Below are positions 20,417 to 30,582 of a stretch of DNA of 46,266 nucleotides, one piece after another. The notes beneath the pieces are model-generated. The model searched no databases. It saw nothing but the letters and a program-made list of their open reading frames with translations, and had not been told where the DNA came from. How positions within the stretch are numbered: position 1 is the stretch's first letter; each line of letters begins with the position of its first letter. Source of the stretch: Chara braunii (Eukaryota > Streptophyta > Charophyceae > Charales > Characeae). The position numbers and the translations under genes were made by a program. The stretch lies in assembly GCA_003427395.1 (NCBI GenBank), contig BFEA01000047.1:1607407-1653672 (forward strand). Reading direction: 5' to 3'.

Positions 20417-22354
20417 CGGGAAAGCTGAGCGTAGCACTGGCCAGGTACGTGTGGGGGCAGCTAGCGAGGCGCTAAGCAGCGGGCAGCGCAGGCGCAGCAA
20501 CGGGGTATGGGTGCAGTAGGGGACAGATGAACCCGGGTGTAATATGGCGCCGGGTGCAGTCGATAGTGAAGGTGGCGGGGACGAACAGGGTGATGGCAGT
20601 ATGGCGGGGTGAGCTTGTGGCTCACCCGTTTCTTGTCGGATTTAGGCGGGGGAAGAGACTAAGCAGGGGTTTTTGACAGGGGCGGATCCGATTTTGAAGT
20701 CGGATTCAGCAGAGAGTTAGTAAGGAAGTCGGGATGAAGAAAAGTGGCTGCGCTAGGGATGGCGGAACGAGGGAGAGGGGAATGATGGAAAAACGTGTCG
20801 CCCGCTCGTTTCTGGACGGAATCGGGCGGGTGAGGACTTGAAACGGGGGTTCTTGAACATTGCGATTCCAATGCTACAATCGGATTTTGTAGTGAGGGTG
20901 CAGATTTAGTGTTGTGTGACTTATAGGGTGCGCGTGGGAGGAAAGGAGTTGAATACAGCAATGTATCTTTCCTTATTCTGGCGAAAGATACATATCCTTT
21001 TTGCACGTTCGATGGGGAAGTTTTTAGGTGGTCCTACACTCTGCTTTTCGTCTCCTTTCTGTTGTTTTCAAGGAGTTGTCGGTCGTCCTTGCTAGGCACG
21101 GTCAGAAGGGTAACGTGGCCGTTAGAACGAAGGCGTATGAACCCGGTCGGAGGACCATCCGGGTGCATGAGACAGGGAGGAGAAGCCGACCGCTGGTCGA
21201 AGACTTACCTGTAGGTCCGTAGGGTCGAACAGGTGCGCAGAGGGGAACAGTAGCGCGTGTGCGGTATCCCCACGAGGGAGCCCTGTCAAATCTCGTTCAA
21301 CCTCGTTGATCCCAACAGGAAGCAGAAAGGAGCACAGCAGGAAAGAGCAAAGAAGGGGCACGTATAGGGGTGGCGGCAGTCCGCAGGTTCGGCAGCCGGC
21401 GGAGTAGGCAGGCTTCAGGGCCGGCGGTCTGTGGTGTGGGCATGAACACGTGCTAAGGTTGTTGTTGCCGAGAATAGTGTGGCTGCGGTTGGCAGTTGCA
21501 CATTGCTGGTGGCCGCGGCACACTGCTGCGGGCGGAGTAAGGACTGCTACTGTTGCAGCTGGCCGCCGCTGAGTGCTGATGCTGCGGCAATGGGCTATGT
21601 GCGGGCTGCTGCGGCTGGGGACTGTTGGTACTGCCGTTGACCGTCGTTGAGTACTTCTGCGACGTTTAAAGATTGGTACAGGTTGTGGTGCGGCAACGAT
21701 TGGGCTAAGTGGAGGTGCAGAGATTCAGAGGAGTGATCAGACTAGACAAGTAGGGGATCGTTGCTGCGATTTGGGGAGCCGCCAGGAAGTTGTTAGTTTG
21801 GCCTCGGTTTGACCGAGCTATTACATCGGCCGCCATTGCGGGGCCCTCAGGCGCATCCAGGTTTCAAGGCCCTCTCGCGCGAGTCTGAGAGCACCCCTCT
21901 AGTATCTGAGTGACTCAAACTTTCTCCATCTGCCCTTCTTCTTCCAAGTCTAGTCCATCTGTTCTTAGAGGAAGGCGACAGGTGGGATTGCAACCCATAA
22001 TCCGCGCCAAGGCCTATGTGGGAGGTTCGCCCCACCGATTGCGGGAGCTCTGCCAGGACTCAGGAGGAGTCATGGAGGCAGGGAACTGAGTGGTAATTCC
22101 CTGACCCCTTCTATAAACCCAACTATAACCCCTAGCTGTATATCTTTCTATGGTCTGACTGAGAGTATTGCCTGAATCTTGTACTTTGACTTTGGTTTGG
22201 CTTTCAGGATCTAATTCAAATTAAGTAAAGGAATGTGTGTGCAATCTCAGTTTCAGTTTTGTTGATTGTGTGAAAGCAGATTGTAAAAGAAAACTGCATC
22301 TGGGAAAGGCAGGATGGAGGGCTGAATTACATGAGGTTTGACTGAGTCATTAAG

Positions 22355-23310
22355 GCTGGGAGGTCCCCATAAGTTTGGGGGAAGCCCAACGCTTTGTTTA
22401 TTCTGGTTTTGCATGGGGCAATCAGACCGCTCTATAAGTTTAGGTAGCCTGAATGCTCTGGAGGCTGGGAAGTCCCCATAAGTTTTGGGAGACCCGGTGC
22501 TGTGAATTGCATGGAGGTCCAGAACGCTGTATAAGTTTAGGTGTCCTGACTGCTCTATAAGTTTAGGTGTCCTGACTGCTCTCACGTGCGAGAGGTTTGA
22601 TTGCGCTTGATCTTCAGGGACTTACGGCACTCAATAAGTTTTGGTGTCTTAAGTTACCTTGTTTTTATTGGGGTTTTATCTACTTCTTTGGTTTCTGAAC
22701 GAGGGGGTCTGAACTGTTCTATAAGTTTAGGTGGCTCAGCCTCTTCCTGCTTTTATTCTGAAGAACTAAATATTGGCAAAGGGGCAGACCCTTCTGTAAG
22801 TTCAGGGGGCTTGACTCAATGTCACACACATTATGGTTCAGAGAGAAATGAATTTGGCAGAGAGTTGGATCCTTATGTAAGTTCAGGGGGTCGGGCTCGA
22901 AGCCTCGCATATGATGGAACCCAAGGGTTATAATCTGGCTATATGATATTATTATTCTATTTAAAAACAGGCTAGTCAGACACGGGTTCTATAAGATTGG
23001 ATGATCTAGCTATAGCTTATCGTAAATTAAATAAAGTACAATTAAGAATATAATTGAAGGTAACTTGGGCTGACTGAGCATTGTTTCTAAGATGAATGAC
23101 TCAGTCCTACGCCCATCCTGAAGACTAAGTTCAGAGAAGTATATAAAACTTGGATATTAAACAGTTCAGGGCGACTAAGCATTGTTTCTAAGATGAATGG
23201 CTTAGTCTTATGCCCAAAGGAAGAGAGAAGTAGTCGTGCAACCTGTTCGTGTATACTCAATGGTTGGGTCAGGCATGTTCCATAAGATTGGATGGCCTGA
23301 CCTTACGCCC
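22355..23310 (+). repeat. Array of ~16-bp boxes in element A
   Basis: A motif close to CYATAAGTTTRGGTGRYCTG recurs about eleven times (near 22368, 22432, 22475, 22529, 22553, 22628, 22716, 22791, 22871, 22987, 23278) at spacings of about 25-110 bases. The rest of each interval varies. Element B carries the same box at 36355 and at 37253-37700. Such arrays in mobile elements are often protein-binding or subterminal sites. Confidence 0.8.
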
Positions 23311-23599
23311 TATGTAAGTTGGGTATAAAGGGTTGAAGCATTGAAGGACTATGAACTATTGTTTGCTAAGTTGGCTTGGGGCTGGCGAGAGTACTTACCG
23401 GTGTGGTTTGGCCTGCATATGACGGAGTGAGGCTACTACTTGAGTTCCAGTTTGATAGGTAGTTACTTTAGTCGCTCGCCACGAGCTAGAGCCATAAGAG
23501 TTAGTTTCAATTCCTGCATTTTCTGGGCTAAGTTTATTTTTACTTAGGTCAATTTTCGCATTTTCTAGGATCTTTTGTTATACTTGGCTTTGTATAAAT

Positions 23600-23900
23600 T
23601 TTGACAAGCTACTTTCCCTACGGGAAGCGCTGCCGAAATTTCTACAAATCCAAGGAGTTAGTTATTTCTTGACTTGTCAAAGTTCAACTTGTCTTTTCTT
23701 TATATCTGACTTAGTAAAAATATGGAAAGTCTTCTTTTCTAAAGAAAGTGCTGCCCAAATTTTTGCTAATTCAGGGAGTTAGACAAAATTTGACTTTCCT
23801 GATTTAAAGATTATTTCTGTTTTCATATTTGGACTTATACAGATTCTGGAAAGACACTTTTCCTACGAGAAGTGTTGCCGAAATTTTCTTAGTTTAAAAA
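23600..23900 (+). repeat. Alternating X-Y-X repeat, ~122-bp period, element A
   Basis: X units carry CCTACGGGAAGCGCTGCCGA (about 23617, decayed in 23861) and the Y unit carries CTAAAGAAAGTGCTGCCCAA (23738). Each is followed by AAATTT and an A/T-rich GAGTTAG segment. Element B has five units in the order X-Y-X-Y-X. Confidence 0.85.
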
Positions 23901-24154
23901 AGTTAGATTATATTTTGACAGGTGACGATCCTGGTAATCCACCCTGGATAGGGGAGATTATGCCACGAGTCTACATTTCTTTGGACGCCGACTTAGAGGT
24001 AGACTTAGGCTTAGCTATTAGGAAAGACTATAAGAAAAATTATGGTTTTGGGATTATTTTCTAGGGGCTTATGGTTTTAGCCTGGGGCGTTGATCCGTCT
24101 TGTGTTACAGGTCCTTTTGATCGTTTGACTCAGGATTTGGACTAGTCTTAGCTG

Positions 24155-24193
24155 GATCCTACGAGGATCATTTTCTGTTATCACTGATAACAG
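24155..24193. repeat. Two adjacent hairpins conserved in A and B
   Basis: GATCCT-ACG-AGGATC and CTGTTATC-ACT-GATAACAG form two perfect short stems. The equivalent hairpins in element B (about 35207-35248) have different loops but retain pairing. A third, GCCGA-CTTG-TCGGC, follows at about 24211. Confidence 0.75.
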
Positions 24194-24934
24194 GTCGGTT
24201 GGTTGATCGCCGACTTGTCGGCTCACGAGACAACTTTGCTTACACCTGTACCTCAACTTGATTGCCTTAGCCCCGAGATTTGATGTGTTTCTTTGAGGGT
24301 TTTAACTAGACTTCTTTTAAATGACCATTATAAAGAACTTACGTGATTTATGAAAAGTTGGACTATGACTGGGGTTTGAGTGTGTGAGGCGTGGTGTGGG
24401 TTACAGGGAACAATAAAGTTGACCACATTGGTGTATGGCAATGTGGCTATGGTTTGTTTGTGTTTTATGCAGACTAGTATCTTGAAGCTTGATATGTGGG
24501 TCATACTTTGGAGGCAGTGAGAATGACAACCATGTGTCGCACGATCTGCATACCTGATGGGTCTATGTTTCCACTTCTTTTGTTGTTATCTCAATATCTG
24601 ATTTGATATATAAGTGGTAGGATGTTTATTTATTTACTGGATGATTTTGCTTGTTAATTTTTATAGTTGGACATTGTAGTCCGTGGCAGCCGTCAAAGTC
24701 AAATCCCTTGACTTTTGTCTAGGCCTGGAGTGGGGCTCATCTCCAGGGCAGTAAGAGGCGACTGCCACTACAGGTATGGACCTGTGTACCACCCACTCTG
24801 CAGAGAGTGCAGAAGAGGGTGTGTGGTCTTCAACCGCGTATAGCGGTTGTCCAGCGTCGAGAGATTAACCCTCAAGGTGCACGTCAACCGACACTTGAGT
24901 GTCGAACGCGACCCTCGAGATTAACAAGGACCGC

Positions 24935-25250
24935 ATGAGCGTAGGTACTACATAGTACGTCATCCTTGCGACTGCTTGCGTACGATCGCATTGCTAGTCG
25001 ATATGAATAGGCCTTGCGTCGCGTGGTTTTATATACTAAGTCTCGCGCACGACGCCTATCTGATTTCCGCGTCAGAAAGTTATGGGATGACTGCTAAGGG
25101 GCTAGGAGTGTTGTCGCGTTGTTTGTGCCGTGTTGTTCGTGTTGTATTGTTTTGCGCGTTCGTGCGTGTCCATTTTGTCCTTGCGTTCGTAAAGTGGCGT
25201 GCGCGTGGTGTGTGGGATACGTCCTAGTCGACCGACGTTGAGCCGCGCTT
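24935..25250 (+). repeat. Most conserved 3' block of element A
   Basis: ACTACATAGTACGTCATC, GCGTCAG.AAGTTATGGGAT, CTAGGAGTGTTGTCGC and GTGGTGTGTGGGATRCRTCC are shared with element B (34130-34390, minus). It holds the palindrome GTACTA-CA-TAGTAC and is the best-preserved end of the family. Confidence 0.75.
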
Positions 25251-25400
25251 GGGACTTCAGCATCCTCACACTCTGCCATTACAAATTTCGCGTTCTCTTG
25301 CACCTCCATCGATTATACCGATTTCGTATTCAGTTGCTTAATTATACTTTAGTTGGGGAAGCGGTTGTTTTCTCTAAGTGAAATTTGCCTACCGTTTACC

Positions 25401-25951
25401 CTTCACGCTCGTCGGCCGTGTTCCTGGGCCCTGTCCATCCGAGAGTTGTTTCCCTTTCCAGTTACCCTCTCATTAATGCTTTCGAGCTAAACGGATGGTG
25501 TTTCTGGTCGGGTTTCTGTTGTCGCACGCGAGTGAGGGTGAGGTTCCTTCCACCGGGGGATATTCCCCCACCGGGATATTCGTTCACCCTCCAAGCCTAG
25601 TCGTAGGTCTATTACCTTCCTTCTCCTGTGAAACCGGACTCGAGTATCCTTGCCTGTACTAGTCTCATCAACAATCAATCAGTCCAGTTCGTTCCAGCAT
25701 TGAGAGTGTGTAGCAACTGAAACACTATTCTGAGTTCGAATTGCCTCTACTACAGCGGTCCGCCGTCCTGAAGGGGAAGGGGTTGGTTTCTCCTGGTCCT
25801 CAGATTCGACGAATAAACATTCTATAACTCGCCGACTAGGCGCTGCCGCTTGCACTGAGGAGCGTGTGTCTCCTATCATGCCATCCTCCATAGGCTACTC
25901 ATCCAATTTTCCGCATGCGGATTTATCATCTTAATAACAAAGCAATGCCCA
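25401..25951 (-). other. Possible detached 5' part of LINE-1 ORF1
   Basis: On the minus strand two abutting frames (25891-25679 and 25678-25487, separated by one stop) give a Ser/Pro/Arg-rich protein-like segment. Its strand and position would suit the 5' end of LINE-1 if element A had inserted into it. No diagnostic domain is visible. Confidence 0.25.
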
Positions 25952-27206
25952 GATACAGAAGTGGGAAAGAACAACCTAATGCACAACCTAAATCCATGTC
26001 AGACAGAATACACCAGTGGGGTGTTCTAGGTTTCTTCCTAGCCCATAGGGCGAGAGATTACCATAACTGAAGCTGCATCTTCCTCTAACCGCCCAGAGTT
26101 ACCGTGCCGACGATGTGACGCGAAAAAACTTAACTTCTTCCTCCAGTTATTGCACCTTCGTTGACCGATGTGCCCGAGCGTGTCTCTCAGTGTTCTTCCG
26201 AGTGTCGAAATTTCGTTGTTCCATCGTTTCTGTCCGAAATGGTTGCATGTTTCAGAGTATGCGTGGCGGTGCGGTGCGGGGGGGTAAAACTCCAATATGG
26301 TGAACGGGGATAGGTGGGCATAATCACACTGCCATGTCCGTTGCCATGGTTCGTCACCTTCACCGCGGTAACTTTCACTGCGATAGCGAGAGAACCGCTT
26401 ACCGGGTCGATTGGGCCGGAAGCCAAGTTCAGCCGACGGCGCAAGGCCACGAGCGCAACTATCGGCGCTGTTGGCGGCGCTACCCCCGTTCCGCAGCCAG
26501 GTCGGAGCGGCGCTGTACAACACTTCTCTTTTTTTTTTTCTTTTCTTTCGATGGACACACACCGTTTTATGCAAAACGGGTGCCACACACCGTTTTACAC
26601 GTTGCTAGTCGGTCCAGGCCCCAGAACAGATACCACTTTTTTTTTTTTTTTTTTTTTTTTNAANAACGTTACCNCCACTAGGTCATTCGATGGACCAGGT
26701 CAGTCCCAGGAATTCGAGGGCTCCAATTTATTTGTGGGGAGGTGCACATGCTGGGAACCGAGCCAAGCGCCTCTTATAACAAACTTTGTGAATTCTCTGT
26801 GATGCAACTCAATATCGAAACAGTATGCCTTTTCACCTGATAAGACAAACGCCAAATATGTTTAAAAAACACTGGCTAGACTGCCGATCCTCATAAGTAT
26901 TGTTTCTCCTTACCTTCATTGATTCCTCTGTACTCCTTTGCTGTTAACATTCCAATCTCCATGACAACCCAGGCTTAAACTTACTAGTTATGTCAGAGTC
27001 TATTTTCAAAATGGGGCCCCTATCTGCAGTACCCCCATCCCTGATCTCCCCCGGAGACTCACGGGGGCCTGGGCCCTAACAGCCATGGGGTAAGAAAGAT
27101 ACCTCCATTCATTTTCGTACTGACTAGTCTGCCTTCCACACCCCAAGTCCCAAAAAACCATTTATACCTTGTTCGTCTGTTTCTTCTCTTTCTCCAGTCA
27201 GCCCAA
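25952..27206. other. Intergenic, no gene seen; low-confidence bases at 26661-26674
   Basis: A T24 run (about 26637-26660) is followed by three Ns (26661, 26664, 26674). CACACACCGTTTTA occurs twice (26557 and 26584). No gene was recognised. Confidence 0.5.
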
Positions 27207-27239
27207 CAGATACTGCACTTGATCTTAGCCAAAAGATGG
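27207..27239 (-). pseudogene. U2 snRNA fragment, minus strand
   Basis: On the minus strand CTTTTGGCTAAGATCAAGTG followed by CAGTATCTG matches about 30 bases near the U2 5' end. The first dozen bases and everything after are missing. It carries the same GCAG variant as the copy at 8522. Confidence 0.8.
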
Positions 27240-27319
27240 AAAAAAAACGAACGTTAATCCATCCCGACCTCACGCCCACTCACCAAATTCCGGTCTCCCC
27301 ACACGCTATCGAAGTGTGA

Positions 27320-27415
27320 AAACGACAAAAAAATGCGCTGGGTGCATCTGGCCATGTTCTACGAAGAAGTTCTTTTTCATTTTGTACATTTTGACTCGAG
27401 TCGAGAGTGGTGTTG
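27320..27415 (+). repeat. Foldback family, diverged copy
   Basis: GGCCATGTTCTACGAAGAAG, TCATTTTGTACATTT and GAGAGTGG match the interior and right arm of the 122-bp foldback units. The arms are no longer complementary. Confidence 0.4.
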
Positions 27416-27661
27416 TAACGAACTGTCTTCCGTAACCGCGCTACTCTCTGCGCGACGTTGCTTTGGGGGAACGGATCAGGCTAATCGGGCGAAGTGTGGG
27501 AGATGGGGTCGATCGGGCAAATTGCATGGGTATCCTCACTTTTTCCTTTCTCTCTTCGGTGATGTCGGACCAGGGTCGGGGAAGTCCCGGGGGTTACGGA
27601 GGAAGCAACAAAACTTATCCCACTCGACCAATACATATCACTAGGATATCGGGACCTCGGA

Positions 27662-28012
27662 ATGATCGGGGCTATCCAACCTTCCCCTGACAATAACGAG
27701 GTCTCAGAATGGAGGCCCTCCCCGAGTGAAATGGAATCCGGAGGACCCGCCTTCGTTACGGGAGAAATCGACGTACTAGATATAGTTCGAGCATTGGATC
27801 ACCTCATCCCTCTACCGATCGGACACCTGTTGTCCATCTCCGAGCAGGCTAACGTCCGAATGCTACATCATTGTAAGGCAAACCGAAAACGGTTTGCCCT
27901 CGCCAAACTAACAACCGAGAAAGGAAAGGCTCCCATCCTTGTAAGGCAAACCGAAGCCGGATATGCCGAGCACCTCGGAACCCGTTCGGATGGGCCTGAT
28001 TCGGAAAGATGA
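27662..28012 (+). pseudogene. Gypsy gag/linker-like segment
   Basis: An open frame contains IDVLDIVRALDHLIPLPIGH then LLSISEQANVRMLHHCKANR, resembling the segment before the protease in some plant gypsy polyproteins. The start and end are not defined, and the following protease is in another frame. The phrase TCCTTGTAAGGCAAACCGAA or a near copy occurs twice (about 27870 and 27938), a small internal duplication. Confidence 0.5.
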
Positions 28013-28019
28013 TCACTTC

Positions 28020-28345
28020 CTGCGGATAAGGGCCCTACGATGGAAATCCGCGGAGTGTGACATGGAAGTCAGGGGCAACCCCTACAGTGCAGTCCTCGAC
28101 TCCAGAGTCGCGGTCCTGGCTATCTCCCTACGGGTGGTCGAACGGGCCGGAAGGCGGAATGATGTGATTCTGCTCGCAGAAGGCGATCATTTCGTCTCCG
28201 CCGATGAAGGTAAGATTCGAGTTGTCGGGAGGATGGCAAATGTCGCTTTCCGAATAGGAAAGGTCCATGCCTTAGGCAACATAGTGGTCCTAAACGTGAG
28301 CACATACGGCGTCCTCATCGGATTACCAACACTCACAAGGCCATG
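28020..28345 (+). pseudogene. Gypsy aspartic protease-like segment
   Basis: CDMEVRGNPYSAVLDSRVAV is followed by ISLRVVERAG, VVGRMANVAFRIGKVHALG and VLIGLP, which is the retropepsin-like fold order. The active-site DSG/DTG is changed to DSR, so it should be inactive. In an intact element it would mature the polyprotein. Confidence 0.65.
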
Positions 28346-28589
28346 CTGGACTTCGAGCGACGAGCAGTCATCCTAAAAAACACGGGAGGGAAGTCGTACA
28401 CCGTTCCGATGCGCCTCACCCTCCAAACCACCTCGACGTCTGAACGACAACGCCAGAAATCGGGTAAAGCCCTACGAATGATACGAATGATAAGATGGGA
28501 ATAATCCACGAATGAGTCGGACGTCGAATATAACGAACCCATACTACCATCTTCCACCTCTGAGAGCGAGGAAGAAGCGGATCCTCAAA

Positions 28590-29146
28590 TTCTCAAGCTG
28601 GCACGGCAGATAGTACCGCCAATTTATCAAAGGCTTTGCGGCAATCGCACGACCCTTGACGAATCTTCTGCGTAAGGGCCAACCGCTAACCTCGGACGGG
28701 AAATGTGAACGGGCCTTCACCACTTTGAAGGAGGCCCTGACCCCCGCGCCCATCTTAATTTGTTCGGACCCTGGAAAACCGTTCATCCTCATCATTGACT
28801 GGCAGCCTGAAGCAATCTCCGCCATTTTTACACAAAAGGGGAAGGACGGCCGCGAACACGTCCTTGAGTATGCGTCCCTGACATTGCCATACGAGCAGAA
28901 GAACGATTCGAAATCTACGTTGTGGTTTGGGGCATCCAACATTTTCACATGTACCTGTATGACCATAATTTTGTTCTCGTCACCGATCACGAACCCCTGC
29001 TGGCACTCAAGAAGCTGACTAACTACACGGGAATGATCGGGCGATGGGCAATACGATTGCAGGAGTACGACTTTGACATCGTCCATTGTAAGACAGAGAA
29101 GCACGAGAATGTGGACCCCCTCCGTCCTCTCTTCACTTGGGTGTAA
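28590..29146 (+). pseudogene. Gypsy RNase H-like segment, frameshifted
   Basis: The first frame has AFTTLKEALTPAPILICSDP, PFILIIDWQPEAISAIFTQ and HVLEYASLTLP; the usual catalytic Asp of ETDAS is seen as IDWQ. After a frameshift near 28920 the second frame has VVWGIQHFHMYLYDHNFVLV, TDHEPLLAL and RLQEYDFDIVH, the conserved tail before the integrase region. The frame ends inside the first satellite unit. Confidence 0.85.
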
Positions 29147-30030
29147 ATCACAACTTGTATTCTTTCTCATTCTAGTGTTCTAGTCATCTTGAGTTCATGC
29201 CTTGTCTATTTTTTCACTCCATAGTAAATCGCTACTTCCCACTTTGTGTATGCATGGTTGGGAGTGAATTACACTCAGTCTTTCTTCTTGTTTTGTCCAA
29301 TTCTTCACTTGGGTGTAAATCACAACTTGTATTCTTGCTCATTCTAGTGTTCTTGTGATCTTGAGCTCATGTGTTGTCCGCTTCTTTACTCCATAGTAAA
29401 TCTCTACTTCCCACTTTGTGTGTGCACGCTTGTGGGTGAGTTACACTCACTCTTTCTTGTTGTTTTGTCAAATTCTTCACTTGGATGTAAATCATAACTT
29501 GTATTTTTGCTCATTCTAGTGTTTTGGTCATCTTGAGCTCATGCATTGTCCGTTTCTTCACTCCATAGTAAATCGCCGCTTTCCAGTTTGTGTGTGGATG
29601 CTTGGGCGTGAGTTACACTCACTGTTTCTTCTTATTTTGTCCAATTCTTCACTTGGGTGTAAATAGCAACTTGTATTCTTGCTCATTCTACTGTTCTAGT
29701 TATCCTGAGCTCATGCATTGTTCATTTCTTCACTCAATAGTAAATCACCACTTTCCACTTTGTGTGTGCATGCATGGGAGTGAGTTACACTCACTCTTTC
29801 TTCTTGTTTTGTTCAATTCTTCATTTAGGTGAAAATCGCAACTTTGTATTCGTGCCCATTCTAGTACTATAGTCATCTTCAACTCATGCATTGTCCATTT
29901 CTTCACTCCCTAGTAGATCATCACTTCCCACTTTATGTGTGCATGCTTGGGAGTAACCTACACTCACTCTTTCTTTTTGTTTTGTCGAATTCTTCACTTA
30001 GGTGTAAATCACTTAGGTGTGATCTAACTA
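29131..30030 (+). repeat. 172-bp satellite, five units plus partial
   Basis: The phrase CTTCACTTGGGTGTAAATC starts units at 29131, 29303, 29475, 29647, 29819 and 29992, giving periods of 172, 172, 172, 172 and 173. Units share GCTCATTCTAGTGTTCT, CACTCCATAGTAAATC and the palindromic GTGAGTTACACTCAC. The nucleosome-scale length and constant period are typical of centromeric or heterochromatic satellites, but only five units are present. Confidence 0.95.
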
Positions 30031-30044
30031 GTGTCACGCTTATG

Positions 30045-30098
30045 TTAAGGTAGCCAAATGCCTCGTCGTCCAATCGGTGGGCACACGAGCCCGTGCTA
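30045..30098 (+). rRNA. 28S/25S rRNA fragment at the R2 insertion site (pseudogene)
   Basis: TTAAGGTAGCCAAATGCCTC followed by GTC is a 23-base exact match to the highly conserved large-subunit rRNA sequence containing the R2 and I-PpoI target. Similarity then decays with mostly transition differences (TCCAATCGGTG for TCTAATTAGTG). It is too short to be a gene and lies just after the satellite array. Confidence 0.8.
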
Positions 30099-30318
30099 GC
30101 GGGGAGGTTTAGAACTGCGCGCGAGAAAGAAGCTGTTGTGTGGGGAAAGAGCCGCGCTGAAACGAGCTGCGTACGGGGGAAAGGTTGGTGCTTGCAGTTA
30201 GAAAGTTGTGCACGAGCGGGAAGAGCTGCGCAGGCCGATCCTGGCTGCGCGCGAATGAAAACGAGTTGCACGCGAGGTTGGGGAAGCCGCGCGCAAGATA
30301 GAGGAGCCGCGATATGTG

Positions 30319-30321
<3 letters not shown>

Positions 30322-30409
<88 letters not shown>

Positions 30410-30519
30410 NNNNNNNNNNNNNNNNNNNNNNNNNNNNNNNNNNNNNNNNNNNNNNNNNNNNNNNNNNNNNNNNNNNNNNNNNNNNNNNNNNNNNNNNNNN
30501 NNNNNNNNNNNNNNNNNNN

Positions 30520-30579
<60 letters not shown>
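30322..30579. repeat. (GA)n microsatellite split by a 110-base gap
   Basis: GA units fill 30322-30409 and 30519-30579, and 30410-30519 are N. The gap is an unresolved repeat. Long Arg-Glu or Ser-Leu frames here are artefacts. Confidence 0.98.

Positions 30580-30582
<3 letters not shown>

Larger units (their letters stand above)
19074..25400 (+). mobile_element. Element A: large repeat of unknown class, homologous to element B
   Basis: The whole segment matches, in reverse complement, the segment at about 33750-41623. The best blocks look above 80% identical by eye (23200-23650 against 36000-36450; 24935-25250 against 34130-34390). It contains no long credible ORF. It starts TGTGAGGCGG at the point where LINE-1 breaks off. 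TCACGCTC occurs just outside the left end (19062-19069) and at 25403-25410, a weak candidate target duplication. Internal features are a 26-bp palindrome near the left end, a GC-rich and purine-rich first half, a box array (22355-23310), an alternating ~122-bp repeat (23600-23900) and a hairpin-rich last kilobase. It could be a large non-autonomous LTR derivative, a solo long LTR or a DNA element. No second LTR and no primer-binding site was found. Confidence 0.6.
27660..29130 (+). mobile_element. Ty3/gypsy-like LTR retrotransposon fragment, RT core missing
   Basis: Gag/pol-linker-like, aspartic protease-like and RNase H-like segments occur in the expected order on the plus strand, in different frames. 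The reverse transcriptase core that should lie between protease and RNase H is absent (a gap near 28450-28640), and no LTR or integrase is seen. The right edge runs straight into a 172-bp satellite array. Confidence 0.8.

Noticed and set aside
20540-20560. TGGCGCC as a primer-binding site in element A
   Set aside because: It is not preceded by a CA-ended LTR, and the match to a tRNA 3' end does not extend.
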